Source: a virus. From it: a stretch of 33,596 nt of DNA. The DNA is taken from the IMG/VR virus record IMGVR_UViG_3300044712_000614, positions 1 to 33,596 of that record; one strand, 5' to 3'. This document shows, piece after piece, positions 1-7,864 of the stretch (position 1 is its first letter; each line of letters starts with the position of its first letter). Below the pieces are notes generated by a model. It was not told the DNA's origin, did not search any database, and saw nothing but the letters and a program-made list of their open reading frames with translations. Position numbers and translations under genes: made by a program.

Positions 1-2
1 CG

Positions 3-89
3 GCCAACCCGCCCACGGGCGCCGGCGGCCTCAAGCCCGCTCCGGCGAAGCCCGGCCAGCCGCCGGCGACAGTGTATTCTCGCGTCTGA
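3..89 (+). pseudogene. Possible 3' end of a host gene cut by the left phage end
   Basis: Reading frame 3 is open from the window edge to a TGA at 87-89. It encodes a Pro/Ala/Gly/Lys-rich stretch (for example PAPAKPGQPPA) and then TVYSRV. Low-complexity composition like this is common in linkers of host proteins. If the phage begins at the TG at 73-74, the last five codons are phage DNA and the host gene is a truncated fusion. The piece is too short to identify, and a chance open frame in GC-rich DNA is possible. Confidence 0.3.
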
Positions 90-97
90 TCCTGGCA
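78..97 (+). repeat. Putative transposase-binding site L1 (outermost left)
   Basis: The core GATCCTGGCA is at 88-97. The 20 bases 78-97 match the reverse complement of the outermost right copy (33551-33570) at 15 of 20 positions, both starting TCTC and ending CTGGCA. A TG at 73-74 (TGTATT) lies just outside and is a candidate left terminus, because Mu-family ends begin with TG. The exact terminus is not proven. Confidence 0.55.
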
Positions 98-98
98 C

Positions 99-118
99 AG
101 TTCGCGCCGGTTCTAGCA
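99..118 (+). repeat. Putative transposase-binding site L2, 21 bp from L1
   Basis: The core GGTTCTAGCA is at 109-118, exactly 21 bases (two helical turns) from the previous core and in the same orientation. The flanking AGTTCGC and CGGTTCT match the right-end copy at 33414-33423, which reads AGTTCGCATCGGTTCTGGCA on the minus strand. The CTA at 113-115 inside this core is the TAG stop codon of the last late gene. Confidence 0.6.
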
Positions 119-526
119 ATCGGGGGTTCCGGGCGGCTGGAATGCGGTGGGGCTGCAGCTGGGGATCTTGGCCTTTGCAGCCTGGTAGAATCCCACTAGC
201 CGGCGCCTTTGATGGGCCTTCCAACAGGCCGATCGGTGCGCATGCATGGCTAGAAACGCCTCTGTGAGCCTTGCCTCCTCCTTCAGAACCGACCAAATGC
301 AGACGTTGGGGGCCGCCTGGATCGCTTGCCTGGTGGCCTCGTAGGCGCTCTGGGGGGCATGGGGTTGCCATGGGAGCCCCTGGGGACAATCAAAGTCAGG
401 GGTCTGGAGACCACGGAATGCCGCCACCAAGCTCTCCCGGAACGACCTTCCCCCATCTCGATCACGACAGGTTGGGCAGTGAGAGCCGCTCGTGCAATGG
501 ATACTCGAATGGAAGAGCTTCCTCAT
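113..526 (-). CDS. Terminal late gene product, Cys-containing, unknown function
   Basis: A 137-residue protein and the last gene of the late operon. The start at 526 is chosen because its ATG overlaps the TGA of the upstream gene in an ATGA junction. A longer in-frame start at 616 would overlap that gene by about 90 bases. The N-terminal part has a CPTCRDRDGG segment and then FRESLVAAFRG, and residues near 50 read DFDCPQGLPW. The spaced Cys residues suggest a small metal-binding fold, but I do not recognise the family. Its 3' half carries three transposase-binding repeats, one of which supplies the TAG stop. Its extreme end position recalls genes such as Mu mom, but nothing in the sequence supports that function. 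Confidence 0.6.
   Translation of the reverse strand: MRKLFHSSIHCTSGSHCPTCRDRDGGRSFRESLVAAFRGLQTPDFDCPQGLPWQPHAPQSAYEATRQAIQAAPNVCIWSVLKEEARLTEAFLAMHAHRSACWKAHQRRRLVGFYQAAKAKIPSCSPTAFQPPGTPDC
183..192 (-). repeat. Putative transposase-binding site L3, inverted
   Basis: Reads GATTCTACCA on the minus strand, preceded by AGTGG and followed after a few bases by GCAAAGG. The outermost right copy has the same surroundings (GTGG before its core and CCAAAGG after). It faces the opposite way to the two outer left copies and lies inside the coding region of the terminal late gene. Confidence 0.5.
248..257 (-). repeat. Putative transposase-binding site L4, inverted
   Basis: Reads GTTTCTAGCC on the minus strand, with ATG after it, so GTTTCTAGCCATG against GGTTCTAGCAATC in L2. 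It is the weakest of the left copies and also lies inside the terminal late gene. The spacing of about 65 bases to the previous copy is comparable to the spacing between right-end copies. Confidence 0.45.
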
Positions 527-960
527 GACACTACCGCACTGCTTCCCACTTTGTCGGCCTCGTGGGCAGTCGGCGGAGATGACTCGTAATAGGTATAGCT
601 CCCTGCCGGGCTGCAAGGATCGGTCGACCCTACGAACACGACCTGTTCACCACCGAAGTAGAACTCCAGAACCCACATGCTCGTCCCTCCCAGGGACGTC
701 CATGTCAGGTTGCCTGCTGCATTGGACCACTGACAGTACCCCCAGGTGTTGACCATCGAATACGAGCCGTTGTACGACGAGAAGTAGCCCGTGAGGCCGG
801 AGATGGTTGCGGTGAACGTGTCACTAAGCTTCGGATCGCAGCCGTTGCAGTTGTTCTCTGGCTCCTCTTCTGGGCAACAACAATCCGCCATCGGACTGCC
901 TGCGTGAGGGCCATAGGTGAAACGTAGGGGAGCGCCATCGGATGTTCGGTAAGCTGGCAT
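523..960 (-). CDS. Virion-associated protein with a Cys-rich segment and an NG-Y repeat domain
   Basis: A 145-residue protein with no signal peptide. Residues about 26-41 are Cys-rich (DCCCPEEE, then NNCNGC). A beta-type domain follows, starting FTATISGLTGYFSSYNGSY and containing paired Trp and Cys residues (WGYCQW). The 'sG...yNGsY' pattern also occurs twice in the exported protein at 7166-7864, so the phage appears to reuse one domain type in different proteins. Lying just downstream of the tail-tip gene, it could be a receptor-binding or tip accessory protein. That role is inferred from position only. Confidence 0.6.
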   Translation of the reverse strand: MPAYRTSDGAPLRFTYGPHAGSPMADCCCPEEEPENNCNGCDPKLSDTFTATISGLTGYFSSYNGSYSMVNTWGYCQWSNAAGNLTWTSLGGTSMWVLEFYFGGEQVVFVGSTDPCSPAGSYTYYESSPPTAHEADKVGSSAVVS

Positions 961-969
961 GACCCCCCC

Positions 970-2991
970 CTACGGCGCAGGGCACGGCTGGAACGTGATG
1001 ACGTCCGTCCAATCGGACTCAACACCCACATTGATGGCCCACATTGACCTGGTCTTCACCTGGAATGTGTGCGAGGTGCCGTTATACTGCGACGCCGTTA
1101 TTACAGTCACCTGGGTCAGCTTCTCATCACCATAGGAATCAGACGCCAGCACTTGGCGCTTCTTTAAGGAGGTGGCAGCGGAGTCCAGCATGAACAGCTC
1201 CCGAGCCTTCATCTCGACGGCCGCGTCGGTCTTCGAGATGTCGGCGGGATCAAGCTTGATGCCGGCGATGAAGTTGCTCCCGCCACTCACATTGACCTTG
1301 CGGTAGATCTGCGTCAGGGGCTCCCGCTCTCCATCCGCAACACTGGTGTCCGGGATGATGCCATCCTCCTCCAAAGAGGACTCGGCGTCGATCGAGTCTC
1401 CGGTCTCACGGGCCTTCCATCGGATGGACGATACGCGTCCCCGGTTCGCCCGAAGTAGCTCGATGAGATCCGCCGGCCCCAGGTACTTGCATGGGCCGAA
1501 CGTGGCCGTGCTCCTGCCGGCATCGACATCCTCCTCGATGCTCACCACGAGCGCGCGCATGTTCTCCCACTCCGGGCGCCCGTCTGTGAGGTTGAGGAGA
1601 TTCCCCATATCCGGCTTGCCGTAGACGTCCTCGGCTACCGTCACGAACTGGCCATCGAACTGGAGAGGGTTGACCGAATTGTAGAGGGCCGCAGCGAGCC
1701 CCACCGGCACCGCTTCTCCAGAGGACGACTCGACGGTGTGCTTGTAAGTCCCCTTCTTGACGTTCGGATCGGGCGTATCGTCGGTCGGGTTCAGCTCGGT
1801 GGTGACGCATGAGTAGACGACGTATCGGTTCACCACCTGGGATACCTCCAGGCCGGATTCATCCTTCTCGTTCAGCGTGTAGGAGATGTACGCCCAGATG
1901 GTGTCCTTCTCGGCCCCGCCTGGCATCCAGGAGTGAACGGTGCCCTCGATCAGCTCGTTGGGATAATCGTGCATACCCTCTATGGCCGATCTCCCAGCAT
2001 CCGTGATGATGATCGTGGCCGGGTCAATCGAAAGATCGTTTAGCCAAACCAGCTTGCGCTTCCACCACGGGATCGCGGCGGCGTCCTCCAGGTCTGCAGG
2101 GATAGCCTCGACCTTGATCTCTTGGCTCTCCTGAATGATGCGACTGCCGGCGAGCTGCATAGTCATCACGACGGCCCCGAACTCGCGGCCCGTGGCGTCG
2201 ACGGGAAAGCGGTCGAGGGTGACGGACTGGTAGGATAGATCGTTGACCTGGTGCGTCTGCTCGTACTTCAGGATGACGGCCGGGATGCGGAGATCCTCCC
2301 GGCTCGTGATCGCGATGCGCTCGTTGGGTGCTCCCGCGTTCACGCTAGTGGAGACCGGCGTGAGGCTGGGCCGGCGGGCACAGTTGAACGTGGGGGGATT
2401 GGTGCTGTAGTCGAACCACGTGATGGCATCGGGACACCAGCGGAGAACCCGCCGGATCGCTTCGCCGCAGGTGATATCGACGGCCTCGTCCCAGGGGAAC
2501 TGGATGGAGGGCTCGATCGTGCCAATGGCGAGCGGCACACCAGCGTCCTGTGCAAACTGGAGGATTTCCTGAATCTGCCCCCCAGCCGTGAGCCGAGTGC
2601 CGGCGACGTTCTGTCCTAGGATCACCCGGCCCTTGTACTGAGGCGTAGCCTCTTCTTCCCCCGCATCCCATAGCATCCACTGCTGCTGGAAGATGAGGTT
2701 GTCGAGGTGCCACCAGGGGCCGGCGAACTTGTAGAGAATGGATTCGGCTTTTGGCGTGCCCTCGCGCGGAACCTGAATAACCCGGCCCACGAACCAGGGC
2801 GTGGTGTCCTTGAGGATCTCCACGGTCGATCCGTAGGCGAACACGGGAGGACCGTCAAAGGCGGCGCCATCCGCGAGACACGTCACGATATCCTGTTCCT
2901 GGCTGCGGCGAAGACGCGTGAGGGACCCGAGGCCCCAGGCCTCACAGGTCTTCGTCTGGCCGTCGTACCGAATGGACCACACGACGCTCAT
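970..2991 (-). CDS. Tail-tip / baseplate hub-like protein
   Basis: A 673-residue protein, the largest late product, immediately downstream of the tape measure gene with a TGATG overlap at 2989-2993. In long-tailed phages this position usually holds the distal tail or hub protein that caps the tube and carries fibres. The N-terminal half looks like a phage hub (WFVGRVIQV near residue 70, then long beta-rich stretches with WWHLDN and ITWFDYSTNPPTFN). The C-terminal 150 residues are strand-rich and may bind receptor or fibre. I see no peptidoglycan hydrolase motif. Assignment rests on size, position and general character, not a specific motif. Confidence 0.6.
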   Translation of the reverse strand: MSVVWSIRYDGQTKTCEAWGLGSLTRLRRSQEQDIVTCLADGAAFDGPPVFAYGSTVEILKDTTPWFVGRVIQVPREGTPKAESILYKFAGPWWHLDNLIFQQQWMLWDAGEEEATPQYKGRVILGQNVAGTRLTAGGQIQEILQFAQDAGVPLAIGTIEPSIQFPWDEAVDITCGEAIRRVLRWCPDAITWFDYSTNPPTFNCARRPSLTPVSTSVNAGAPNERIAITSREDLRIPAVILKYEQTHQVNDLSYQSVTLDRFPVDATGREFGAVVMTMQLAGSRIIQESQEIKVEAIPADLEDAAAIPWWKRKLVWLNDLSIDPATIIITDAGRSAIEGMHDYPNELIEGTVHSWMPGGAEKDTIWAYISYTLNEKDESGLEVSQVVNRYVVYSCVTTELNPTDDTPDPNVKKGTYKHTVESSSGEAVPVGLAAALYNSVNPLQFDGQFVTVAEDVYGKPDMGNLLNLTDGRPEWENMRALVVSIEEDVDAGRSTATFGPCKYLGPADLIELLRANRGRVSSIRWKARETGDSIDAESSLEEDGIIPDTSVADGEREPLTQIYRKVNVSGGSNFIAGIKLDPADISKTDAAVEMKARELFMLDSAATSLKKRQVLASDSYGDEKLTQVTVITASQYNGTSHTFQVKTRSMWAINVGVESDWTDVITFQPCPAP

Positions 2992-4274
2992 CAGTTCCTT
3001 GCCGCATTCTTAACCTGGTCTCGCAGGTCCTTTAGCTGGTCGGCCAGCTTGAGCACGATCGCCGCGATTTCCTTCAGGCTCGCCCCGGAAGTCTCAACAG
3101 CTGCTTCCAGGTTCTTCAGCTCGGCCTTGTCCTTTGAGGACATTAAGTGCCCAGCCTTTTCGCTGCGAAAGTTCTTCAGTCGTGCTTGTGCCTTCTGATA
3201 GTCGGTCTGAGCGTCAACCTGCGAATCAACAGCATCGCCAAACTCCATGACCTTGTCAGCGGCGGCATCACGAGTAGCCTCCTCACGCTCCTTCTTCAGG
3301 ATCGGCGTCTCTTTCGCTTTTCGCTCATAGACGATCGTATCCTTCTGCGCGCTCTGGACGCGCCGATTGCTTCGCTCCTGGGCGATCTGCTGATCGATCT
3401 CCTTCAGTTCTTTCTGAGCTTCCTTCAGCGCCTCTTTGTTCGCAGTCTCAGTTGCGGAGAGCTCAGCTCTCACCTGCTTTGCCATCGGCCCCTTATCGCC
3501 GGGAGTGGCTCCTTGAATGCGTTCAATGGCGGCCTTCCGTTTAGCCTCCAGCCCATCTACCTCGGCCTGCAAAGAGTCGATCTTGTCCTTGATCTTCTTC
3601 CGCGCCGGCTCCAGCTCCTGGAGATTCATCACGTTCTGCTCGATGTCGAGGCTCAGGTTTGACTGAGCCTTCTGCTTCTCTAGGTCAGCAATCTTGCGAT
3701 CCCGAGCAGGAGACTCCTTCTCTGTGCGCGTCTTCGCCAGTTCGCGGTCTATGATTGCATCGGCTTCCTGTTTCCTCATGGCGTAGATGCGGGAGAGATC
3801 TGCGAGGGTCTCCTTCAGGCGATCCTGGATTCCCTTAATCTCCTTCGCAAGGGCGTCGAGCTTGACCTTGTTGACCTTCTCGAACTCCTCCTTGGTCTTG
3901 ACGACGCCCTCAGCCGTATCGAAGGTGGTAGTCTTGAGATCTATCCATTCCCGGACAATCGTTCCAACCTTCCATCCGGCCAGGGCTGAGCCGACCACGG
4001 CGATGAGCGGGCCGATGCCGGCGAAGAGGCCTCGGATACTCTGGCCAATCTGCACGATGCCAGTCATGTCTCCCTTGAGGAGACGCATCGCCCCACTCAT
4101 CACACCCGTGGTGGCGGAGATCTTCCGGCCGGTCTGCTCAAAGGATTCGCCCGTATCAACGCCGGCCTTCTTGACGTCGGATGTGACCGTCTTCAGATCA
4201 CGCAGATCGTTGCCGGCGTCCTTGATGGAGCTGCCGGACTGCGTCTGCTTTACGTTGATCTCGAACTCGGACAT
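2991..4274 (-). CDS. Tail tape measure protein (short)
   Basis: A 427-residue protein. It has a hydrophobic, Gly-rich segment at about residues 83-107 (GLFAGIGPLIAVVGSALAGW). A long Lys/Glu/Ala/Gln-rich heptad region from about 130 to the C-terminus is strongly predicted to be coiled coil. The N-terminal part (INVKQTQSG...DLRDLKTVTSDVKKAG) is like other tape measures. At about 1.5 angstrom per residue it would set a tail near 64 nm, which is short for a siphovirus. It lies between the exported-protein cassette and the hub gene, so it is separated from the tail tube gene by about 5.6 kb. Confidence 0.75.
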   Translation of the reverse strand: MSEFEINVKQTQSGSSIKDAGNDLRDLKTVTSDVKKAGVDTGESFEQTGRKISATTGVMSGAMRLLKGDMTGIVQIGQSIRGLFAGIGPLIAVVGSALAGWKVGTIVREWIDLKTTTFDTAEGVVKTKEEFEKVNKVKLDALAKEIKGIQDRLKETLADLSRIYAMRKQEADAIIDRELAKTRTEKESPARDRKIADLEKQKAQSNLSLDIEQNVMNLQELEPARKKIKDKIDSLQAEVDGLEAKRKAAIERIQGATPGDKGPMAKQVRAELSATETANKEALKEAQKELKEIDQQIAQERSNRRVQSAQKDTIVYERKAKETPILKKEREEATRDAAADKVMEFGDAVDSQVDAQTDYQKAQARLKNFRSEKAGHLMSSKDKAELKNLEAAVETSGASLKEIAAIVLKLADQLKDLRDQVKNAARN

Positions 4275-4279
4275 GGCGG

Positions 4280-4720
4280 CTACTCGTTGCCGGAGCTGCT
4301 CTGATCGATCGTCAGGGGGCCGTTGACAGGGCCGATGATGATGGTGTTGTCGTCGCCCATGCTCCCGCTTGGAACGCCAACCGGCTTGGACTCACCATTG
4401 TCGCCAAAGAGGGCGTTGCCCGCTGCAGCGAGGCCGACGGCCGTCCCGATATCTGCCACCGTGGAGATGGTCATGGCACCGGGGTTATCCTTCCACGCCT
4501 GCCAGTAGCCGGTGAGACCGAGCACATCGAGCCCGAGGTTGATGCCCTGGCCGCCTGGCTGGGCCTGGGCCTGCAGCGCGTGCCGTTCCATGACGGCCCG
4601 GTCGTGGCGCGAGACGGTGTAAGCGGAGGCGCAGCCAGTAGCCCCACAGACGGCGAGGATGAACGCGGCCACGAGTGCGAGAGCTCCAACGATGCAGACG
4701 ATCCTACCGATGACTTTCAT
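4280..4720 (-). CDS. Small membrane or lipoprotein-like protein, unknown
   Basis: A 146-residue protein. The N-terminus is basic and then strongly hydrophobic (MKVIGRIVCIVGALALVAAF...), continuing to a Cys-containing LAVCGATGC segment around residues 22-30. That fits a signal anchor or a lipoprotein signal, though the lipobox is not clean. A second, weaker Gly/Ala-rich hydrophobic stretch lies near residues 85-105 (VADIGTAVGLAAAG). The C-terminus is polar (GPVNGPLTIDQSSSGNE). It is translationally coupled (ATGA) to the gene upstream. It could be a lysis component or a membrane-anchored tail-region protein; I cannot choose. Confidence 0.6.
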   Translation of the reverse strand: MKVIGRIVCIVGALALVAAFILAVCGATGCASAYTVSRHDRAVMERHALQAQAQPGGQGINLGLDVLGLTGYWQAWKDNPGAMTISTVADIGTAVGLAAAGNALFGDNGESKPVGVPSGSMGDDNTIIIGPVNGPLTIDQSSSGNE

Positions 4721-4905
4721 GTGCGTTTCCTTTCTTTGTGGTTGAGAAGCGCCTGAACGATCGCCAAAGCGCCAGCTATGGCGCTGGCAGGTGACGTGAC
4801 GCCTGATGCACCTGGACGAAGTGCCAGCTTTGGCTTGGGCAAATCAGATGGCCACAGGCTGTGGCTCAACTCGTCATGCCATTTCTGGAGCTTAGCGGAG
4901 GTCAC
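4717..4905 (-). CDS. Small protein of 62 residues, unknown
   Basis: Starts with GTG at 4905, overlapping the end of the upstream gene (TAA at 4892-4894), and ends in an ATGA overlap with the next gene. The sequence is basic and Pro-rich, with an Ala/Ile-rich helix (SAIAGALAIVQALL) and a basic tail (NHKERKRT). Tight coupling on both sides suggests it is real. The position just before the tape measure is where tail-assembly chaperones often sit, but no slippery sequence was found. Confidence 0.5.
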   Translation of the reverse strand: MTSAKLQKWHDELSHSLWPSDLPKPKLALRPGASGVTSPASAIAGALAIVQALLNHKERKRT

Positions 4906-5167
4906 GCAGCAAGGCCCTCGTCTTGGGATGGTTCCGGAGCTTCAGCAGAGCGCGGCGCTCAATATCGATGATCTGCTGGACCGATGGGATGTCCCGGACA
5001 ACACCCGTGATGAACATGAGCGCCGCGACTTCCGAATAGGGGCGAAGGGGCACGCCAGCTGGATCTCTGCGCTCACGCTGGCCACCGTCCACCACGTGGA
5101 CCATGTCGGGCATATCGTCAAACGTCGGCGTGGGAGTCAGAGAGTCGAGTGTGAGAGCGGCGTTCAT
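4892..5167 (-). CDS. Small late protein of 91 residues, unknown
   Basis: The start at 5167 is chosen because its ATG overlaps the TGA of the upstream gene (ATGA). The longer in-frame start at 5386 would lie wholly inside that gene. The N-terminus is Thr/Pro-rich (LDSLTPTPTFDDMPDMV) and the second half is helical and basic (QQIIDIERRALLKLRN). The family is not recognised. It belongs to the small-gene cluster ahead of the tape measure. Confidence 0.55.
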   Translation of the reverse strand: MNAALTLDSLTPTPTFDDMPDMVHVVDGGQRERRDPAGVPLRPYSEVAALMFITGVVRDIPSVQQIIDIERRALLKLRNHPKTRALLRDLR

Positions 5168-5904
5168 TGGATCTCCAGCACCCCCGAGGCTCCCCAGACC
5201 AGCGGATCGGAGACGGAACGAAGCACGAGGCGGAGCTGCTCCTCCGGGTAGGGCAATCCCGTGACCTGCCACGTCAGGGAGTTGGTGCCAACAACGCGAC
5301 TCGTGAACGTGGCAACAGGAGTGAACCCGACCGTGGGAGTGATGTACCCGATCTGAACCGAGTCGCCGGCTCCAGCCTGGACCCACTCCAGGTCGATGTA
5401 GGAGCCATGGGTGATCGTCTCGCCGGCGACCGGAGTGTGGATGAAGATGCCGGCGATCGTGAACGGTTCAATGGAGCGGCCGATCTGCTCGCCCTCCAGA
5501 TCCGTGACGCGGACGACGGCCCGCTCGGTGATGATGGTCTCGTCCCACCATGGCAACGAGTAGACGCACGAGGCCGCGCAGTTGGTGACGGGTAACCCGT
5601 AGGCGATGTACCGCGTGTAGTTGGAGCCGCCATCCACCGACAGCTGCAGGTGAACCCTCCTAGGGATCGGCGCGTACTCGCACGTGGGCCAGTCGGTGCG
5701 GTTAGTGAGAGCCGCAACGACCACCTCGTATTCGTTCCCGGCCGGGGCCGACGTGGTGAGCATGGGGCGAGGCTGCACAGCCACATGGAATGGCGCCTGC
5801 ACGGGCCTGACGGGAGTGTTGCAGCCTGGCAGAACAGCGATCAGCATGCCCAGCAATCCATGCACGCAGCCAAGAAGGAACGCGAACTGGAGTCGGTATC
5901 TCAT
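5164..5904 (-). CDS. Exported lipoprotein-like protein, beta-rich, unknown
   Basis: A 246-residue protein starting at 5904, where its ATG overlaps the upstream TGA. The first 28 residues look like a lipoprotein signal: a basic start (MRYR), a long hydrophobic core (FAFLLGCVHGLLGMLIAVL) and PGC as the likely lipidation site. The rest is rich in beta strands and Thr/Val with Cys pairs (NCAASCVYSLPWWDE), consistent with Ig-like or similar surface modules. A lipid-anchored protein inside a tail gene cluster is unexpected. Possible roles are superinfection exclusion or binding at the envelope. The gene is coupled at both ends by ATGA overlaps. Confidence 0.6.
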   Translation of the reverse strand: MRYRLQFAFLLGCVHGLLGMLIAVLPGCNTPVRPVQAPFHVAVQPRPMLTTSAPAGNEYEVVVAALTNRTDWPTCEYAPIPRRVHLQLSVDGGSNYTRYIAYGLPVTNCAASCVYSLPWWDETIITERAVVRVTDLEGEQIGRSIEPFTIAGIFIHTPVAGETITHGSYIDLEWVQAGAGDSVQIGYITPTVGFTPVATFTSRVVGTNSLTWQVTGLPYPEEQLRLVLRSVSDPLVWGASGVLEIQ

Positions 5905-7157
5905 GGCAGCAGGAGTCCCCCGACGAAGTGGAGCGCCTGCGTCGCACCGCCGGCCACGATGACGTTGATGTTGGTCGTCAGACCATTCGTTCCATGGGCC
6001 TGGTACGCGGAACTCACGTTGCAGTAGGAAAGCTCTGCGCCGTAGCCCGTGAATTTCCGTGAACCGTACAGCAGCCAGCCGTCGTCGTAGATCACCGCGA
6101 CCGTGTTGCTGTTGTGGGCATAGGCCCATCCGGACCCACCGGCGATCGACTTTCGGTACCAGCCATCCAGGGGCGCAGAATAGAACGTCATCGAGGGAGC
6201 CGCCGCCGCGCCATCGTAGGCGCGCACATTGCAGTTGAGATCATCCTCGTACAGCTGCAGGGACCCGTGGAGCATCGTGATACCGTTGGTGCTCACATAG
6301 CCCACCGCAACGCCGTCCACCACCCAGTAGAGTCGGTTCGTCGTCTGGATCTCGCCCTCGCCGACAAGCGGGAAGTGAACGGATACCGTGTGCTCGTCCA
6401 CCCGCTCGATCCGACCGACCGCCTCATCGATTCCCTTCTGCACATTGGTGACCGAGTTCGGCGTCAGGTCGCCAACGCGGGCCAGGTACAACGGGAAGTC
6501 GACCAGGTTCGCGGCCGATCCAGAGTAGGGAACGTCCGAGGTGATGCTGTGGACGTGCGCGGCGCCCGTGCCGTCGAAAAGCGTATCCAGCTCGGCCTGC
6601 AGGTCGTCGATCTGGAAGCTACTGAGAAACGGAGCCGACCCGATATTGCTGTGGTCGACCGTCGCCCAGTCGATCGACCGGACGGCATCCGGAGTTGCGC
6701 TCGTGGCCCCAGAGTTGGCGATGCTCTGCTGCAGGAGAAGATTGCCGTAGCTCCTCACCAGCATCGCGTCGGTCGACTGAACGGCAATTTCGTACACATA
6801 GGAGCTGTTCGTGGTCTCATTCGCCGTGCTCCACCGCACGTTGACAACGCCACCCGTGGCGACCGAGACCTGGCCCGTAATGACGTAGTAGGCTGTCAGG
6901 TTCGTGGATGTCGTGGGGCGGTACCGGAAGGTGACCAGGTGTGCGGATGACAGATCGATCGGCGCTCCGTAGTTCAGGTATATGGGCTCCAGGTTCACCG
7001 TCTCTCCTCGACGGATCAGCAGGTCCTGCTTCGCGAGCTTCTCGGTATTCACTTGCCACCGAAGCGTGGGGGCGATGTCGGCGGCGCGCGCGCAGGGGGC
7101 AGAGAGCATGGCGCAGAGGGCCGCAGAGAGGAACAGAACGGACGAAACGGATCTCAT
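5901..7157 (-). CDS. Exported fibre-like protein with Sec signal peptide
   Basis: A 418-residue protein preceded by AGGAGA at good spacing. Residues 1-25 form a clear signal peptide (MRSVSSVLFLSAALCAMLSAPCARA) with a probable cleavage after ARA. The mature part begins DIAPTLRWQVNTEKL. It is beta-rich with Thr/Asn-rich strands, contains FQIDDLQAELDTLFDGTGAAHVH like the linker or chaperone-like segments of tail fibres, and has a Trp/Tyr-rich C-terminus (WYRKSI, GWLLYGSRKF). A phage fibre would normally assemble in the cytoplasm, so the signal peptide is odd. It shares general style, but no obvious identity, with the non-exported fibre at 8807-9487 (both have LQLYED- or LQIYED-like segments). 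Confidence 0.65.
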   Translation of the reverse strand: MRSVSSVLFLSAALCAMLSAPCARAADIAPTLRWQVNTEKLAKQDLLIRRGETVNLEPIYLNYGAPIDLSSAHLVTFRYRPTTSTNLTAYYVITGQVSVATGGVVNVRWSTANETTNSSYVYEIAVQSTDAMLVRSYGNLLLQQSIANSGATSATPDAVRSIDWATVDHSNIGSAPFLSSFQIDDLQAELDTLFDGTGAAHVHSITSDVPYSGSAANLVDFPLYLARVGDLTPNSVTNVQKGIDEAVGRIERVDEHTVSVHFPLVGEGEIQTTNRLYWVVDGVAVGYVSTNGITMLHGSLQLYEDDLNCNVRAYDGAAAAPSMTFYSAPLDGWYRKSIAGGSGWAYAHNSNTVAVIYDDGWLLYGSRKFTGYGAELSYCNVSSAYQAHGTNGLTTNINVIVAGGATQALHFVGGLLLP

Positions 7158-7165
7158 GTTTTCTC

Positions 7166-7864
7166 CTATGGCTTGGCCACGACCGTTACAGTGCCCGTGT
7201 CGGCCGGATACGTGAAATCCTCCCAGTACCGGCCCGGAACAGTCCAGGGTGTCGTATAGCCGCCGTTGTAGTAGCCTTCATGGTAGGTGTTCGCTGCGGG
7301 ACCTCCAGAAATAGCCATCCATCCGTTGCCGGCCGTCCCCCATCGCAGTTGCCTTCCTGCCGCGTTTGTGAATCCAACATCGAACACATCGGGGAACGAT
7401 GCCTGGATGTAGATGCCGTTGCGGTTGGTGTCAGAGGCAAAGCCTGAGACCGAGTAAGCGTGGTTTGGCGTTACGGTGATCGAGCCTGATCCAGCGAATA
7501 TGGACCACCCGGAAGTGTGAGGCCACTTTCCGACGTCACTGTTGGCATTCAGGGTCGTCCAGGATGCCTCGTACAGCTGCCAGTAGGAGTTGGCCCCTCC
7601 CGCAATCTGATCGAGCTTGTAGATGCCGTTGGTGTATGTCGTTCCAGCGGCATTTGTGCTGGCAATTCTATACTCGCCGTTGGCGTTGGTCGGCGAGGTA
7701 AGACCGCTGACCGTATAGGACTCATAGGGCTGCGTCGTGGTGGTGGTCGTGGGTACGGACAGAACTCGGATCACCAGGCCTTGGGAGGAAATGGCGGCGA
7801 TCGCAGCGGAGGCCGCGATGCACAGGACAAGGACCAGGAGCAGACTATGGTTGCGTGTAGTCAA
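7166..7864 (-). CDS. Exported protein with two NG-Y repeat domains
   Basis: A 232-residue protein. The start is a TTG at 7862-7864, inside the 3' end of the upstream gene, whose TAG is at 7845-7847. No in-frame ATG precedes the hydrophobic core, and the TTG gives a sensible signal peptide (NHSLLLVLVLCIAASAAIAA). The mature part has two related domains: YTVSGLTSPTNANGEY near residue 45 and YSVSGFASDTNRNGIY near residue 140, each followed by TNAAG and a Trp-rich strand. The same pattern occurs in the protein at 523-960. These look like small beta-sandwich or carbohydrate-binding-like modules, but that is only inference. Confidence 0.6.
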   Translation of the reverse strand: MTTRNHSLLLVLVLCIAASAAIAAISSQGLVIRVLSVPTTTTTTQPYESYTVSGLTSPTNANGEYRIASTNAAGTTYTNGIYKLDQIAGGANSYWQLYEASWTTLNANSDVGKWPHTSGWSIFAGSGSITVTPNHAYSVSGFASDTNRNGIYIQASFPDVFDVGFTNAAGRQLRWGTAGNGWMAISGGPAANTYHEGYYNGGYTTPWTVPGRYWEDFTYPADTGTVTVVAKP

